Shown here piece by piece: positions 10,021 through 20,921 of a stretch of 64,000 nt of DNA (positions are counted from its first letter, which is position 1; each line of letters opens with the position of its first letter). The notes under the pieces are model-generated. The model ran no database searches and was not told the DNA's origin. It saw nothing but the letters and a program-made list of their open reading frames with translations. This DNA is from Leucaena leucocephala (taxonomy: Eukaryota; Streptophyta; Magnoliopsida; Fabales; Fabaceae): NCBI GenBank assembly GCA_037074615.1, contig CM073515.1, forward strand, positions 13,415,001 to 13,479,000, given 5' to 3'. The translations under genes and the position numbers were made by a program.

Positions 10021-13000
10021 TGTTTTTTATGTTCCCTCTTACAAGAGGAATTTGATTTCTATGTCAAAGCTCATTCCATATGATTATTATCTGGTTCTTT
10101 CTAAGAAACGTATGACTTTGATAAAGAATTCAGTTTTGATTGCGAATTTGGTTATGATTGATGGCTTGTTTAGAATTGTTTCTGATTCGCCTCAATCTCT
10201 TTCTGTTTCGCATGGTACTAAGAGAAGTGTCATCAATGAGAATTCTTATAGCCTGTGGCATAGGAGATTGGGTCATATCTCCGTTGACAGAATCAAAAGG
10301 TTAAATAAAGAAGGAATTCTTCCGTCTTTAAACCATTCAGAGTTTGATTCTTGTGTGGACTGCATAAGGGGAAAGCAGACCAATAAGTCACATAAGGGGG
10401 CTAGAAGAAGTTCTGAGTTGCTAGAAATTGTACACACGGATATTTGTTGCCCTGATTTGACTGCGCATGGTCAGAAGTACTTTATCACCTTTATTGATGA
10501 TCACTCACGATTCATGTATGTCTACATGCTTTATAATAAAAGTGAGGCACTAGATGCTTTCAAGGATTATAAAGTGGAAGTAGAAAAACAGATTGGGAAA
10601 CCAATCAAGATTGTGAGATCCGATCGTGGTGGTGAGTATTACGGTAGATACACTAGTGAAGGACAAGCAGCAGGTCCATTTGCTGAATTTCTTCGAGAGC
10701 AAGGTATAGTGGCTCAATACACTATGCCTGGATCACCTGATATGAATGGTGTAGCTGAGAGAAGAAATAGGACCTTGCTGGACATGGTTAGGAGCATGAT
10801 GAGTAGCTCCAAACTGCCATCTTCTCTGTGGAAGGAAGCACTCAAGACAGCCACATACATATTGAACAGGGTTCCAACAAAGGCAGTGTCCAAGACACCC
10901 TTTGAAATCTGGAAAGGATGGAAACCCAGTTTAAATCATTTCAAGGTATGGGGTTGTCCTGCGGAAGTAAGAGTGTATAATCCACAGGAGAAGAAGTTGG
11001 ATCCTAAGACCATCAGAGCTTACTTTGTAGGCTATGCGGAGAGGTCTAAGGGTTATAAGTTTTATTGTCCTCCACCTTCTACAAGGTTTGTAGAGTCTAG
11101 GAATGCCAAGTTTCTTGAGAATGATGTGATTAGTGGGAGTGATTGTCTATCAGATAATTACATAGAGCGAACCACTGATATCATTCATGAGGGGATGTCA
11201 ATAGTCAATGTTTATCCCACTGTTGAGATTGACATTGAACGTGACGTGGACCCTGTGGCTCAAGTTGACGGTGCTGAACAAAATGGACACATACCTGATG
11301 GTCAACCTATCACACAAGTGGAACCACCACAAGCTGTGATAGAGGATGTCATTGTTCAGCAACCTAGTTCAACCCAAGAGGTTGAATTGAGGAGGTCAAC
11401 TAGAGAGAGAAGATCGGCATTGCCTGATGACTATGTAGTGTATTCTGCTGAGGTTGACTGTGATGTAAGTGTTGAGAATGATCCTTTGTCGTTTACTCAG
11501 GCTGTGAGGAGTGTGAACTCCAAGTTGTGGCATGATGCTATGATTTATGAAATGAATTCCATGGCAAACAACCATGTTTGGGAACTTGTAGAGTTGCCTA
11601 GTGGGTCTAAGGCCATTGGCTGTAAATGGGTTTACAAAACCAAGAGAGACTCACAAGGTAACATCGATAGGTACAAGGCTAGGTTGGTTGCAAAGGGATT
11701 CACTCAAGTGGAAGGAATCGATTACAGTGAAACATTTTCACCTGTATCCAAGAAAGATTCATTCCGAATCATTATGGCGTTGGTTGCCCATTTTGATCTG
11801 GAGTTGCACCAGATGGATGTTAAGACTGCTTTCCTCAATGGTGAACTGGAGGAAGAAGTCTACATGAAACAGCCTGAGGGTTTTGTTGCAGAAGGTAAAG
11901 ATCAATTGGTGTGCAAGCTGAAGAAATCAATATATGGTTTGAAACAGGCTTCACGGCAGTGGTACTTGAAGTTCCATGAAGTGATCACATCATTTGGGTT
12001 CGTTGAGAACATCATGGATGATTGTATATACCACAAGGCTAGTGGGAGTAAAATCATATTCTTGATTTTGTATGTGGATGACATACTACTTGCTACCAAT
12101 GATCTGGGACTATTGCATGAGGTGAAACAGTTTCTGTTCAAGAGTTTTGACATGAAAGACATGGGTGAGGCTTCTTATGTCATTGGCATAAAGATCCATA
12201 GAGATAGAACCCAATGTCTTGTAGGTCTATCTCAAGAGGCTTACGTTGTCAAAATTCTTGAACGATTCAGGATGCAGAACTGTTCATCTAACGTGGCTCC
12301 TATTGAAAAAGGAGACAAGTTTAGTCTAAGTCAATGTCCTGAAACCGAGCTTGATAGAAAACAGATGGAAAGGGTCCCATATGCCTCAGCGGTAGGAAGC
12401 TTGATGTATGCGCAGGTTTGTACAAGACCTGACATCGCTTTTGCTGTGAGTATGTTGGGAAGATACCAAAGTAATCCTGGGGAAGCACATTGGACAGCTG
12501 CAAAGAAGGTGTTTAGGTACCTACAAGGCACTAAACACTACATGCTCACATACAGGAGAACAGACAGTTTGGACGTGATTGGATACTCAGATTCAGATCT
12601 TGGAGGATGCGTAGACTCGAACAAGTCTACATCTGGCTATATCTTCCTATTGGCAGAAGGAGCTATATCGTGGAGAAGCGCTAAGCAAACTCAAACAGCT
12701 CCTTCTACCGGTGATGCTGAGTACATTGCGTGTTTTGAAGCAAGTTCACAAGCTATTTGGATAAGGAATTTCATTGCTGGGCTTAAGACTGTGGATTCAG
12801 TCTCTAAGCCAATCAGGATGTACTGTGATAACACAGCTGCGGTGGCCATAGCGAACAACAAAAGGAATAAAAGTCGCAGCAAGTTTGTTGAACTTAAGTT
12901 CCTTTGCTTGAGAGAGAGGGTTCAGGATGGCCAAGTTGCAGTTGAGCGTATCAGTACATTAGATATGTTGGCTGATCCTTTGACGAAAGGGTTGAAGCCA

Positions 13001-13054
13001 AATATCTTTGTCACACATGTGCCTCATATGGGACTTCGTCCTACTTTTGATTAG
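9974..13054 (+). CDS. Copia pol: integrase, reverse transcriptase, RNase H
   Basis: A 1026-residue open frame without stops. In order: end of protease (YVPSYKRNLIS), the pre-integrase zinc region (LWHRRLGH ... CVDCIRGKQ), integrase with its Asp-Asp-Glu residues in VHTDIC, RSDRGGEY and MNGVAERRNRTL, a linker, reverse transcriptase beginning near NHVWELVELP with the catalytic YVDD in ILYVDDILLAT, and RNase H with YSDSD, GDAEYIA and YCDNTAA, ending ADPLTKGL and stop. The first ATG used here is arbitrary: pol would normally be translated as a continuation of gag-protease, and the frame change near 10000 breaks that link. Domain order integrase before reverse transcriptase is diagnostic of Ty1/copia. 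The intact frame fits the near-identical LTRs. Confidence 0.93.
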   Translation: MEPFAFIFQNILELYDVFYVPSYKRNLISMSKLIPYDYYLVLSKKRMTLIKNSVLIANLVMIDGLFRIVSDSPQSLSVSHGTKRSVINENSYSLWHRRLGHISVDRIKRLNKEGILPSLNHSEFDSCVDCIRGKQTNKSHKGARRSSELLEIVHTDICCPDLTAHGQKYFITFIDDHSRFMYVYMLYNKSEALDAFKDYKVEVEKQIGKPIKIVRSDRGGEYYGRYTSEGQAAGPFAEFLREQGIVAQYTMPGSPDMNGVAERRNRTLLDMVRSMMSSSKLPSSLWKEALKTATYILNRVPTKAVSKTPFEIWKGWKPSLNHFKVWGCPAEVRVYNPQEKKLDPKTIRAYFVGYAERSKGYKFYCPPPSTRFVESRNAKFLENDVISGSDCLSDNYIERTTDIIHEGMSIVNVYPTVEIDIERDVDPVAQVDGAEQNGHIPDGQPITQVEPPQAVIEDVIVQQPSSTQEVELRRSTRERRSALPDDYVVYSAEVDCDVSVENDPLSFTQAVRSVNSKLWHDAMIYEMNSMANNHVWELVELPSGSKAIGCKWVYKTKRDSQGNIDRYKARLVAKGFTQVEGIDYSETFSPVSKKDSFRIIMALVAHFDLELHQMDVKTAFLNGELEEEVYMKQPEGFVAEGKDQLVCKLKKSIYGLKQASRQWYLKFHEVITSFGFVENIMDDCIYHKASGSKIIFLILYVDDILLATNDLGLLHEVKQFLFKSFDMKDMGEASYVIGIKIHRDRTQCLVGLSQEAYVVKILERFRMQNCSSNVAPIEKGDKFSLSQCPETELDRKQMERVPYASAVGSLMYAQVCTRPDIAFAVSMLGRYQSNPGEAHWTAAKKVFRYLQGTKHYMLTYRRTDSLDVIGYSDSDLGGCVDSNKSTSGYIFLLAEGAISWRSAKQTQTAPSTGDAEYIACFEASSQAIWIRNFIAGLKTVDSVSKPIRMYCDNTAAVAIANNKRNKSRSKFVELKFLCLRERVQDGQVAVERISTLDMLADPLTKGLKPNIFVTHVPHMGLRPTFD

Positions 13055-13314
13055 TGGAGGTATGAGCAATGAAATTATATTTTGTGGTTTATCATTTCAA
13101 TTTGTGATTGTATACATTTGTGTTATTGAATTGATAAACATTGAGACAGGAACCTATGAACATTGAGTTCATGTATATTGTGATACCCATTATGTGATGG
13201 TGCTACATGTAATACTTGGAAGGTAATACCCGATAAAAGGGGACTTATCGCCTTGATTCTTGTAGCGCGACATCAGTTTACCTGGACAGGGTGATGACAT
13301 TGAGTATACGGGCC

Positions 13315-13325
13315 AAGTGGGAGAA
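13315..13325 (+). promoter_or_regulatory. Copia polypurine tract
   Basis: aagtgggagaa directly precedes tgttgga, the start of the full-length 3' LTR. It is the usual plus-strand priming site, and its position shows that the true LTR start is 13326 rather than 13495. Confidence 0.85.
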
Positions 13326-13802
13326 TGTTGGATATTTATTATTATTATAACGTATTTAGATATTAATTAGGATAATTAATAAATATTTCTGAGTGTGGCC
13401 CGTAGTCATTGGGCCCAGTCCAGGAGGGTTATTGACTCAGTTTATTTAAGGTTAATTTCCTGATGGTGGAAATTAACAACACAATTCATTTGAGTGTGAG
13501 ATCTCATTCTCTGAGTCCAGAGCGATACCTATTCTCAGCTCGCTTCTGAAGGTTCCCCACTGGTGACGGCTAATAACAAGTTGCCATCACTGTGCCTAAT
13601 CACCAGTTGGAAGAACCTGTTGTTTATCTGACAGTGTTCTCTTTTGACAGGTATCCTATTGTGATTCCAGTTCTCCTCAGATCAATCAAGTTAATGGCAA
13701 GAGGTAACTTTAAGTCTTCCGCTGCATCTCATATGTGTTTATGTTTGAGTATGATATAATCTGGATTGATTATAGTACTTTAGAGATGTTTATTTTCTAA
13801 CA
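13326..13802 (+). repeat. Copia 3' LTR, full length (477 bp)
   Basis: Starts tgttggatattta immediately after the purine run aagtgggagaa and ends tctaaca, giving the usual TG...CA ends with short inverted termini. A TATA-like tatttaag lies near 13443. An ATG followed by a splice-donor-like aggtaact lies in the shared part (13694 and onward), equivalent to 7269-7280 in the 5' LTR. Confidence 0.9.
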
Positions 13803-14450
13803 GTAAAACTTTATTTTTGTAGGAAAACTCAATTTATATAGAGCAAAACTCAAGTATCGAAAGCCTGTTATAATAGAGACTTGGGTTAAGTTGATAAGGG
13901 ATGGTTAGTGAAGTCAATGTAACTCGACATTTGAGGACAAACATGATTTTCGTAAAGTCTTCCTTCAAGGTTTCAGTAAAAACGCAAGTTTTAACAAAAA
14001 AACCCGATCTTTGTTGAAAGATGTGGTATAAAATTTGATTTTACAGAACTTGATTTGCGAAGGTTTACTCAAGTATAGAAGACGAAATTGATTTTTAACC
14101 TAAAAACTTGATATGCAAAGGTTGAAATGTGACCTGAATGAGTAAAACTCGATTTGTCATTGAAAACTCGATTTCGTGAAAGCTAAACTCGATGTCAATG
14201 GGGAAACCCGATTTTTGGTCATTGAAACTTTGAAAACAGAAACTAAAACTCAATTTAAAAGATTGAACACCATTTTATAGCACAGCTGAAACTCAATTTA
14301 TACCTTAAAACTCGATTTTAGCATGTTGAACAACACTTTTATGTTTAGAAAACGATTTACCAAGACAAATTCAAGTTTATAAAACTAAAACTTTCATATT
14401 AAAGTTCTCTTTAACTTGAAAATCATTTAAAACACAAATAAGAAATCTTA
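13803..14450. repeat. Right part of the aaaactcgattt-rich repeat block
   Basis: Starts with the second GTAAA target duplication copy and continues the block cut by the copia element. Order and wording (aggacaaacatgatttt, gcaagttttaaca, actcaagtatagaaga, tcaagtttataaaactaaaa) match 20927-21930, giving two related copies about 7 kb apart. The unit is full of aaaactcgattt-like repeats, reminiscent of tandemly derived non-coding DNA; no gene is seen. Confidence 0.6.
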
Positions 14451-15814
14451 TTGCCCTTAAAACACAATTGGTTCTAATTCTCCTGCAAAACAAACTTCTC
14501 TAGATTTTTGTTTTCATTAAAAACATGGTTACAACAATCCACTTCTCTCATCTCCAAAGACAGAGTGAAGCCCGAGCCTAATTATGACATTTCATTTCTC
14601 CCATCTCCTCACATAGACCTTAGCTATTTAACCAAACTCAAAAAGCCTGAGCCTACGCCTATTCTTCTTCAGGAACCTGGGACCTCTATAAAGTTGTGTT
14701 TTCATTTATCAAATTTTAGTCCCACACGAGATGTTGAGAAAGCCCTGTAGTGTTGGACTACCCAGAATCATAGGTAAGTTGATTTCCTGACGTAATGGAA
14801 TAATACAATACTTTATCTCTTGCCCTTATTTTCTCTGATTCTGAGAGTAAACCCAAACAAATCGAAGGATTTTGGCTCTGTCTAGTGTCAAAGTGTTACT
14901 ATTATGATTGTGTTCTTTCATGAGCTGTTGAGAGCATGTTTCCTGGGTCTCACTCTACAAAGAAACATGCTCCTCTTAATTAGCTTCCTCGTCTGGTACT
15001 AGAATTAGTTTGGCCGCTCTTTTCATTATAGTGATTATTCTAGCCGTGCTCCTTTTCATTTCTAGTCTTCTACACCTGCTTGTTATATTTCTCATAAGGT
15101 ACCCATTGGAAGTATGTAATTATTATATAACGATCTTGCCGATGATTTATTATATAGATATATGAGTTTAATGATATATAAAAAATATAATCCTATTATA
15201 TATAAATCTAAACCCTATTAAAAACAATAGATTTGTGCTAGAACTTTCTGATGGAGATACGTCTGAATCTGAGTTTGTTTTCGGCCATTTCACTTGTCAT
15301 CATTACAGTTTGAGAAATCTCTTTGTAGGCCTGATGCTATTGAAGATCTTCGTAACCTCGTGAATAGACTTGGACATAACTACCCCATTGATTCAATTTA
15401 TAAGGTAAAACAGAGATAATAATTCTCCAATAAAATATTCTCAATATTTATCTGACATTGATAGGTTAATTTAGGGTTTAGGGTTAAATAATAGCTCTAA
15501 TAAGGTTTAGGGTTACGATGATAACACCTGCTCTGACATCTATTAAAAAAATATTAGAGTAGAATATATAGTAAAATAACATAAGATTTTGAATGTCCAA
15601 TTTAACCTAGCTAGGTAGTTTAGATGAATAAGGATGAGTACACTATGATCACCGGGGCGCGGGGTGTCTCCATTTTCCTGATGGTCCACTTCTTTCCATT
15701 TCTTTTAAACGTTGTCGCATTGAGAGAGAGATGGAGAGAAGCTCCCTTTATGATGCGGAGGAGCAGTGCGTTGCTGGGGAACGGAGTATCTCCACTTCCC
15801 TCCATTTCCACTCA
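14451..15814. other. Intergenic DNA with two short coding-like traces
   Basis: At 14547-14750 an open frame (DRVKPEPNYDISFLPSPHID) has a non-random, proline-rich composition but no family I recognise. At 15309-15404 a 32-codon frame (DAIEDLRNLVNRLGHNYPID) is bordered by acceptor-like tcatcattacag and donor-like aaggtaaaa, so it resembles an exon. Short telomere-like reiterations of ggtttagggttaaa lie at 15472-15515. None is enough to call a gene. Confidence 0.3.
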
Positions 15815-16439
15815 GTGTCTGTTGAGATAAGATTTTTAAAAAGAACTTCTAAAAAAACAAGTTTATAAACAATTTTAAAAAAAAAATTTAAAAAAAGAGT
15901 TTATAAAAAAATAATTTTAAATAAATGAGTATTTAGATAATTATTAATAGAATTTTTTTTATAATTATTAAATTATTAAAAAAGTATAGTCTAAAATGAT
16001 AATTATATAAAGTAATATATATATTTTTTATGTTATGTGTGATAGTAAAATAGTAAATAATATATATATTATTTATTAGGTAAGTAAGAAGAAATAATTA
16101 GTAATAAGTTATTAAATAAGTAATTTTATTTATATATTATTTTATTATATGTATATTCATGCAAACTATGAGAACCATAAGTAATATATACATATACTTA
16201 CTCCATTTTTTTATGTATATATGTATACGTATATTTATAGTTTTATATAAAAATAGGAAAACAATAAATAATATGCTTATATTTAGTTAATAGGGTAATT
16301 AATAGTAAATAGTTTATAATATATTTAGGTCATATTTAGTACACATTTGAACGTAAGTATATGTACAATAGATAACTATTGGATTTGTCTATATTAAACA
16401 ATTTTATCTCTAATTTAATCAAGCAAGCATTCCATTGCA

Positions 16440-18345
16440 CGTGAAGATTGTACAGAAGAACGTTGTTATGAAGCCTCATCATTATCATCGTCTTCTAAAT
16501 CATGAAGGCATTGTTATTGTTCCGCAAAATCAGGATAAAAAATATTATTTGTTTTGATAAAATTATGTATTGCCATTGTTGTGCAAACAATGTTTACTTG
16601 AATTGGGTAATTAAAGTTGCGCATTTTGCATACTATTCTAAACTTATTCTTCTATACCCCAAAAGTTCTTTCAATTATGCATCTTCAACTTAAATGGGTG
16701 AAGTTAAAGACTTTGTCAGCTGTATGTTGCATACTAGATGTCCTACAAAAATTACCCATATGGTAACAGGCATGTCTGTATGGACCAAGATATCTTGTCA
16801 CCGATGGAGCACTAGTATTGACTAAATATTATTTACCTGAATCATAGAGATTAACACAGTTTGAATATCTGCGTTAAAATATAAATGTAAATAATTTTAA
16901 AGGACGAGACATACCCTGAGGGGGATGGGGAAGTTCATGGATTGCGTTGTCACTGCATGGTTAAATATGCAGGCATCATAAGCACTAACTTCCCAACCAA
17001 CTAAGACAAAGGTAAAGCACATGTCACAATCACAAATTACTATAACGTTTTGTGATGTGTACCCTTTCCTACAAAAATTTTTTGGCTTGTTCTATTGCAG
17101 GGACAATGCAAGGAATATATGTGCCATCTATTGCTCCGATTGCATTTTTAAAAAATGGCCAATATCGCCGATCTTAATTGATTTTACTGTGAACATGGGT
17201 GAACTAATGATCGACTAGGTGCGTGTTTGGCAACACGTTTAGAAATAAATTTTGGGGCAAAACCTCGGTTTGAAAAAATTTCACACAAACATCAATTTTT
17301 GTCCAGAATTGATTTTGAAACAACCTCGGTTTACAAAATTTTTTGCCAAACAGCCATTTTTGTCCAGAATTGATTTTAGGCAAAACCTCGATTTGAAACC
17401 ATGGTTTTGAATAAGCTATTGAAAATGGATTTTGGAACTATAAAAGAGCTTATAGATTATCTAATTACTATTTTACCCCTACTTTTTTCTTATACTCTCT
17501 CTCCTCTCCCTCTCTCTCTCCTCTCCTCTCCCTCTCCTCTCCCTCTCCTCTCTCCCCTCTATCTTCTCTCTCCTCTCCCTCTCTCTCTCCTCTCCTCTCC
17601 CTCTCTCTCCTCTCCCTCCTCTATCCTCCCTCCTCCTCTCTCTCCTCTCTCCTCTCTCTTATTTATTCTCTACACTCTCTCATCTCTCATACTTTAATCA
17701 AATCATACCCTTTTTAGTAATTTATTAATATAAAAAGTGATTCTACTATTAATCATCCAAACATCTCTATTTGCAAAATCTATTCTTCCCAAAATCTATT
17801 CTCCAAAATCTATTCTTCCCAAAATCTATTCTTTTCAGAATCTATTCTCTCCAGAATCTATTCTCCAGAATCTATTCTCCAAAAGTTAATCCAAACACAC
17901 CCTAGTTTTTGTTCTCTCTAGCAAGTCCGCAACAGGCTCTTAAGACCTCATGAAAGTATATGATAATTGTCTCACTAGAATGTTGAAACCTTTCTTGCAA
18001 TTGCCTACTTGTTTCCGCGTGTGCAACTATCCACAAAAATATGGTTAACTTCTCATGTTTTCACGTGCGCCTCCGTTCCTTGAGGCCATGGCATTCCAAC
18101 GCATCACTAAGCTCTAGGAATACGTTAGGATACATTCAAAACTGTTCATAACATTGAATTCCTTCACCGGTTAAAACTTCATTCACCCATTGGGGACCGG
18201 TTAGGTTACTTGTACGCACAGGCTCCTTAGACATATTCAGTCCTATATAAGCTCCAACTAGAGTAGCAACTTCTTCACTCATGTTTGACCTTCATCCAAA
18301 CTTTGTTCGATACTTATTGATGGGTCCATTGCTATCAAAGAAAAC
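16440..18345 (-). pseudogene. Harbinger DDE transposase remnant (interrupted at 17218-17901)
   Basis: From 18282 downward the minus strand reads EPVRTSNLTGPQWVNEVLTG, ECHGLKERRR, then LTIFLWIVAHAETSRQLQER and SSETIIIYFHEVLRACCGLA, the N-terminal helical part of plant Harbinger transposases. Below the inserted MITE it continues with RYWPFFKNAIGAIDGTYIPC, GWEVSAYDACIF, GKYYLVNTSAPSVTRYLGPY and IIERTFGV. The three acidic residues expected for this family are therefore still present: Asp in AIDGT, Asp in AYDA, and Glu in IERTFG. Several in-frame stops and shifts occur, and a possible intron lies near 16870-16910. A MITE splits the gene between the helical and catalytic halves. The protein would cut and join the element ends at TAA-like targets when intact. 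Confidence 0.78.
17218..17901. mobile_element. Tourist-like MITE inserted in the Harbinger transposase
   Basis: The ends ggtgcgtgtttgg and ccaaacacacc are inverted repeats, and CTA flanks both sides (17215-17217 and 17902-17904) as a 3-bp target duplication. The interior holds three gtccagaattgattttg-type repeats, a 180-bp CT-only microsatellite (about 17495-17690) and a run of ccagaatctattct repeats. The transposase reading continues on either side, so this is a nested insertion. Confidence 0.8.
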
Positions 18346-18539
18346 ATCCACAAATTAAGTAATCGTCATTGAACTTAACATTTCAAAGTTAGAACTTAAC
18401 ATATAAGCAACCATTTTTAATATAAATAAAACTAAATTTAAAAAGGCTAAAACACATAAAATATTGATGTAACATTCAATTGTAACTACTACATTCCACC
18501 CGCGTAACATTGGTGGTGCAAAAACGGCAAAAGTAAGTT

Positions 18540-19520
18540 AACATTATCCTTAATTGACTAGTATAATTCTCTAGTTTCGGGACTTCTCATGACTTCCATA
18601 CTTCTGACAAATAAGTCAATATTTTCCATTAGTTGGTCAACTGTACGCATGTGATCGATTACTGTTGACGCTGACAGAATGACTGGTGATGGTGAAGGTG
18701 GCTGTGCCACCTAGGTTGCATGTTCCATGGTTGACTTCCACTATTAAATGGGTTGCATGACCTTTTTCCTTCTTTTTTCCCCCACTTAGCTTCTTAATCC
18801 CCAGTAAGCTGCTTCCAGATGCTAATGCTTTACCCTTGACACTTGAAACATTTCCACTGCCTCCTTAGGATAATTCAAACGTCACCTTATGCAGATCGTC
18901 GCTACACCCAGTTGGGTTTCTGGAAATTTATCAAAGTTGTCAAAACCTTCCTCGTGATTGACACATGTATCAATATCGCCGTATACCTGTCTGTACACTA
19001 GTCCAAGCGCAATGCTCAAAGGTGCCTAATTGTACAACCCTGCAGTAGCCATATTTTTGAATAAATAGTCCATCTCATCAGAGAACTGTAGCCCCTGAAT
19101 TTGAATTTCTCGACACACGGATTTTTCTAACAAAACAACCAGTAGCAGAGGTAAGGAATTATTTTTTTCATTTTTTAAAAAAATGAAGTTAATAGACAAA
19201 GTACATCATACCAATTTGATTCTCTCCCACCATTCATCGTCTGCCATTATTAGGCCCTTATCCCTATCCCATCCTAATCCTGTATCAGAATTTAATTTGT
19301 TCCATAGTTGCCAGTCCTTTTGTAAAGCATCATACTTATTTTTTAACTGTGCCATGCAATAATCCCTTCTTATGCACCGATTGAATCTCTGGTCAATCAA
19401 TTTCCAAGCAACATTGGTCATAAAACTCCCTCTTCTTTCTCCTTCTTGAACTTATTGTAGACATAGGTTAATAAATAGTTTACTCGTCTTACTATCCCAC
19501 GATGCTTTTGATTTGCTCAT
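18540..19520 (-). pseudogene. Harbinger Myb/SANT-like DNA-binding protein remnant
   Basis: An open frame at 19421-19206 reads NVAWKLIDQRFNRC, then LKNKYDALQKDWQLWNKL, then GLGWDRDKGLIMADDEWWER. This is the Myb/SANT-like domain carried by the second gene of plant PIF/Harbinger elements, with three conserved Trp positions and the W-D-x-x-x-x-x-I-x-A-x-D-x-W-W motif. Upstream on the same strand, SWDSKTSKLFINLCLQ (about 19500-19450) is the N-terminal part in a different frame. Downstream, the segment around 18990-18850 (DIDTCVNHEEGFDNFD) continues an acidic linker with stops. The partner protein is thought to recruit transposase to the element ends. Here it is broken by frameshifts. Confidence 0.72.
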
Positions 19521-20921
19521 AATGCTATAAAGCCACCACAGAAACTATCAGATATTCATCCCATTGGGGATAACCTTCCCCACAATATTTTTAAGTTGAA
19601 TATATTTTTTTATCGGGAAAGACTAAGCAGGTAATACGAGAACTCCCACTTCATATCAAAATATTACAAATAGGACAATATTTTGTCACTAGTTTAAATT
19701 TTTTTATGTATGCATCAGATTTCTCATTTTTACCTTTAAAATAATAATTTGAAATTAATCACCACAAAATTATGTATACATTTGGCTCTAGTACAAAATT
19801 ATTTTTTGGTACAAAAACGCTTTTCCTACAGTAGTGACAAATTTGATGAGCACAACCATAAAAAATAGTTTACACATTTACTCACTACTTGGCACAGAAT
19901 TAGGCCATTGATAAAGACAACCATAAAAAATTTTCAGTTGAAGGCATACTATCATGTTCACCAGCATACTATACAGTCACATTGATGGAATTGATTTACA
20001 ACAGAAGGAACTAACAAACACCAAAAGCACAAACACCGAACAAACTACTCCAATGGGAAAGAACCAAAAGGAACTAATTTATATGTATCAAAAAGCAGAA
20101 GGAATTAATTTACGCACTATCCTAATAAATTGGTAAAAAGAAAAACAAAACAACCAGGTGAAATAAGCTGCAATGTCTGAGAAATTTCATCCACAGGAAC
20201 TCACCCACCACACGAGACAAGGGTCTTGACTGAGAGCAGCAGGTGAACAAGTGGTGATGGCGACACGAGATAGGCGACGATTGCTGAGATGTATAGGTGA
20301 ACAAGTGGTGATAGCAAAGGCTAAGTGAGACATGTGACGCATGCTGAGATCTACGGTGAACAAGCAGTGACAGTGACTACGACGAGCGTTGAGATCTCCA
20401 AATGAAAAGGCAGCGATGGTGACGTAGGCAGGTGACGTGCGCTGAGATCTCTAGTAAACAAGAGGTGATGGTGACGGTGACACGAGGAAGGAGAGGATGA
20501 GCCTTCAACGAAGTGAGAGATAAGCATAGCTTGATCCACGATGAGTCGCCAGTAAGAGGTTGTCTTGTCGCACAGAAGAGCAAACTGAAGGAGAGAATAG
20601 AGGACGATGGATGAAGATGGAAGAAGAAGCCTTATAGGGAAGAGAAGAGTAGGAGAAATGACAACTCAGGAGGAAGAGTAATGAATGAGGGATGGGACAA
20701 AGGACTTCATTGGGCAGTAGAGAGGGAAAAAATATTTTTATCGCCAGAAACCCTTTTACTATTCTAAAAGCTAATCCTACCAACTTATCTGAAACTATAT
20801 TTTTAAACAAGAATCACTTATAGACAAATATGACTGTTTGTTTTAAAATTTTCCTAACCCAAGATGTGAGCTAGAATCTCTTTTAAAATTATAGTTTGTA
20901 ATGTTTCCAAATAGGCCCTAA

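Larger units (their letters stand above)
7070..13802 (+). mobile_element. Ty1/copia LTR retrotransposon, young, with truncated 5' LTR
   Basis: A 6.7-kb element with 5-bp direct repeats GTAAA at 7065-7069 and 13803-13807. Order: 5' LTR (308 bp), initiator-Met primer site, 1.9-kb leader, shortened gag with protease, then pol in the copia order integrase, reverse transcriptase, RNase H, polypurine tract, 3' LTR (477 bp). The shared 308 bp of the two LTRs differ at only two positions by my reading (7080/13505 and one near 7338/13763), so insertion was recent. Odd points: the 5' LTR lacks the first 169 bp found in the 3' LTR, gag lacks its zinc knuckle, and there is a frameshift at the gag/protease end. 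It is probably not autonomous. Confidence 0.93.
15815..20918 (-). mobile_element. PIF/Harbinger DNA transposon, decayed, with both genes on the minus strand
   Basis: The left end gtgtctgttgagataag and right end caaataggccc are imperfect inverted repeats, flanked by tca (15812-15814) and taa (20919-20921), a near-match to the 3-bp TAA-type target site of PIF/Harbinger elements. Inside are a DDE transposase remnant and a Myb/SANT-like protein remnant, the two genes of plant Harbinger elements. The outer few hundred bases match the MITEs elsewhere in the window: aaataaatgagtatttagat near the left end, and cttatctgaaactat and atatgactgtttgttttaaa near the right end. Stops and frameshifts in both genes show it is inactive. 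Another MITE has inserted within the transposase. Confidence 0.8.

Noticed and set aside
15472..15515. Interstitial telomere repeat (ggtttagggtta)
   Set aside because: Only a few imperfect units are present; too short to claim a telomeric origin.
17401..17697. 98-codon open frame rich in Ser/Leu/Pro
   Set aside because: It is the translation of a CT microsatellite within a MITE.
20505..20810. 101-codon minus-strand open frame
   Set aside because: It lies in the right end of the Harbinger element, in sequence shared with MITEs and with no domain.
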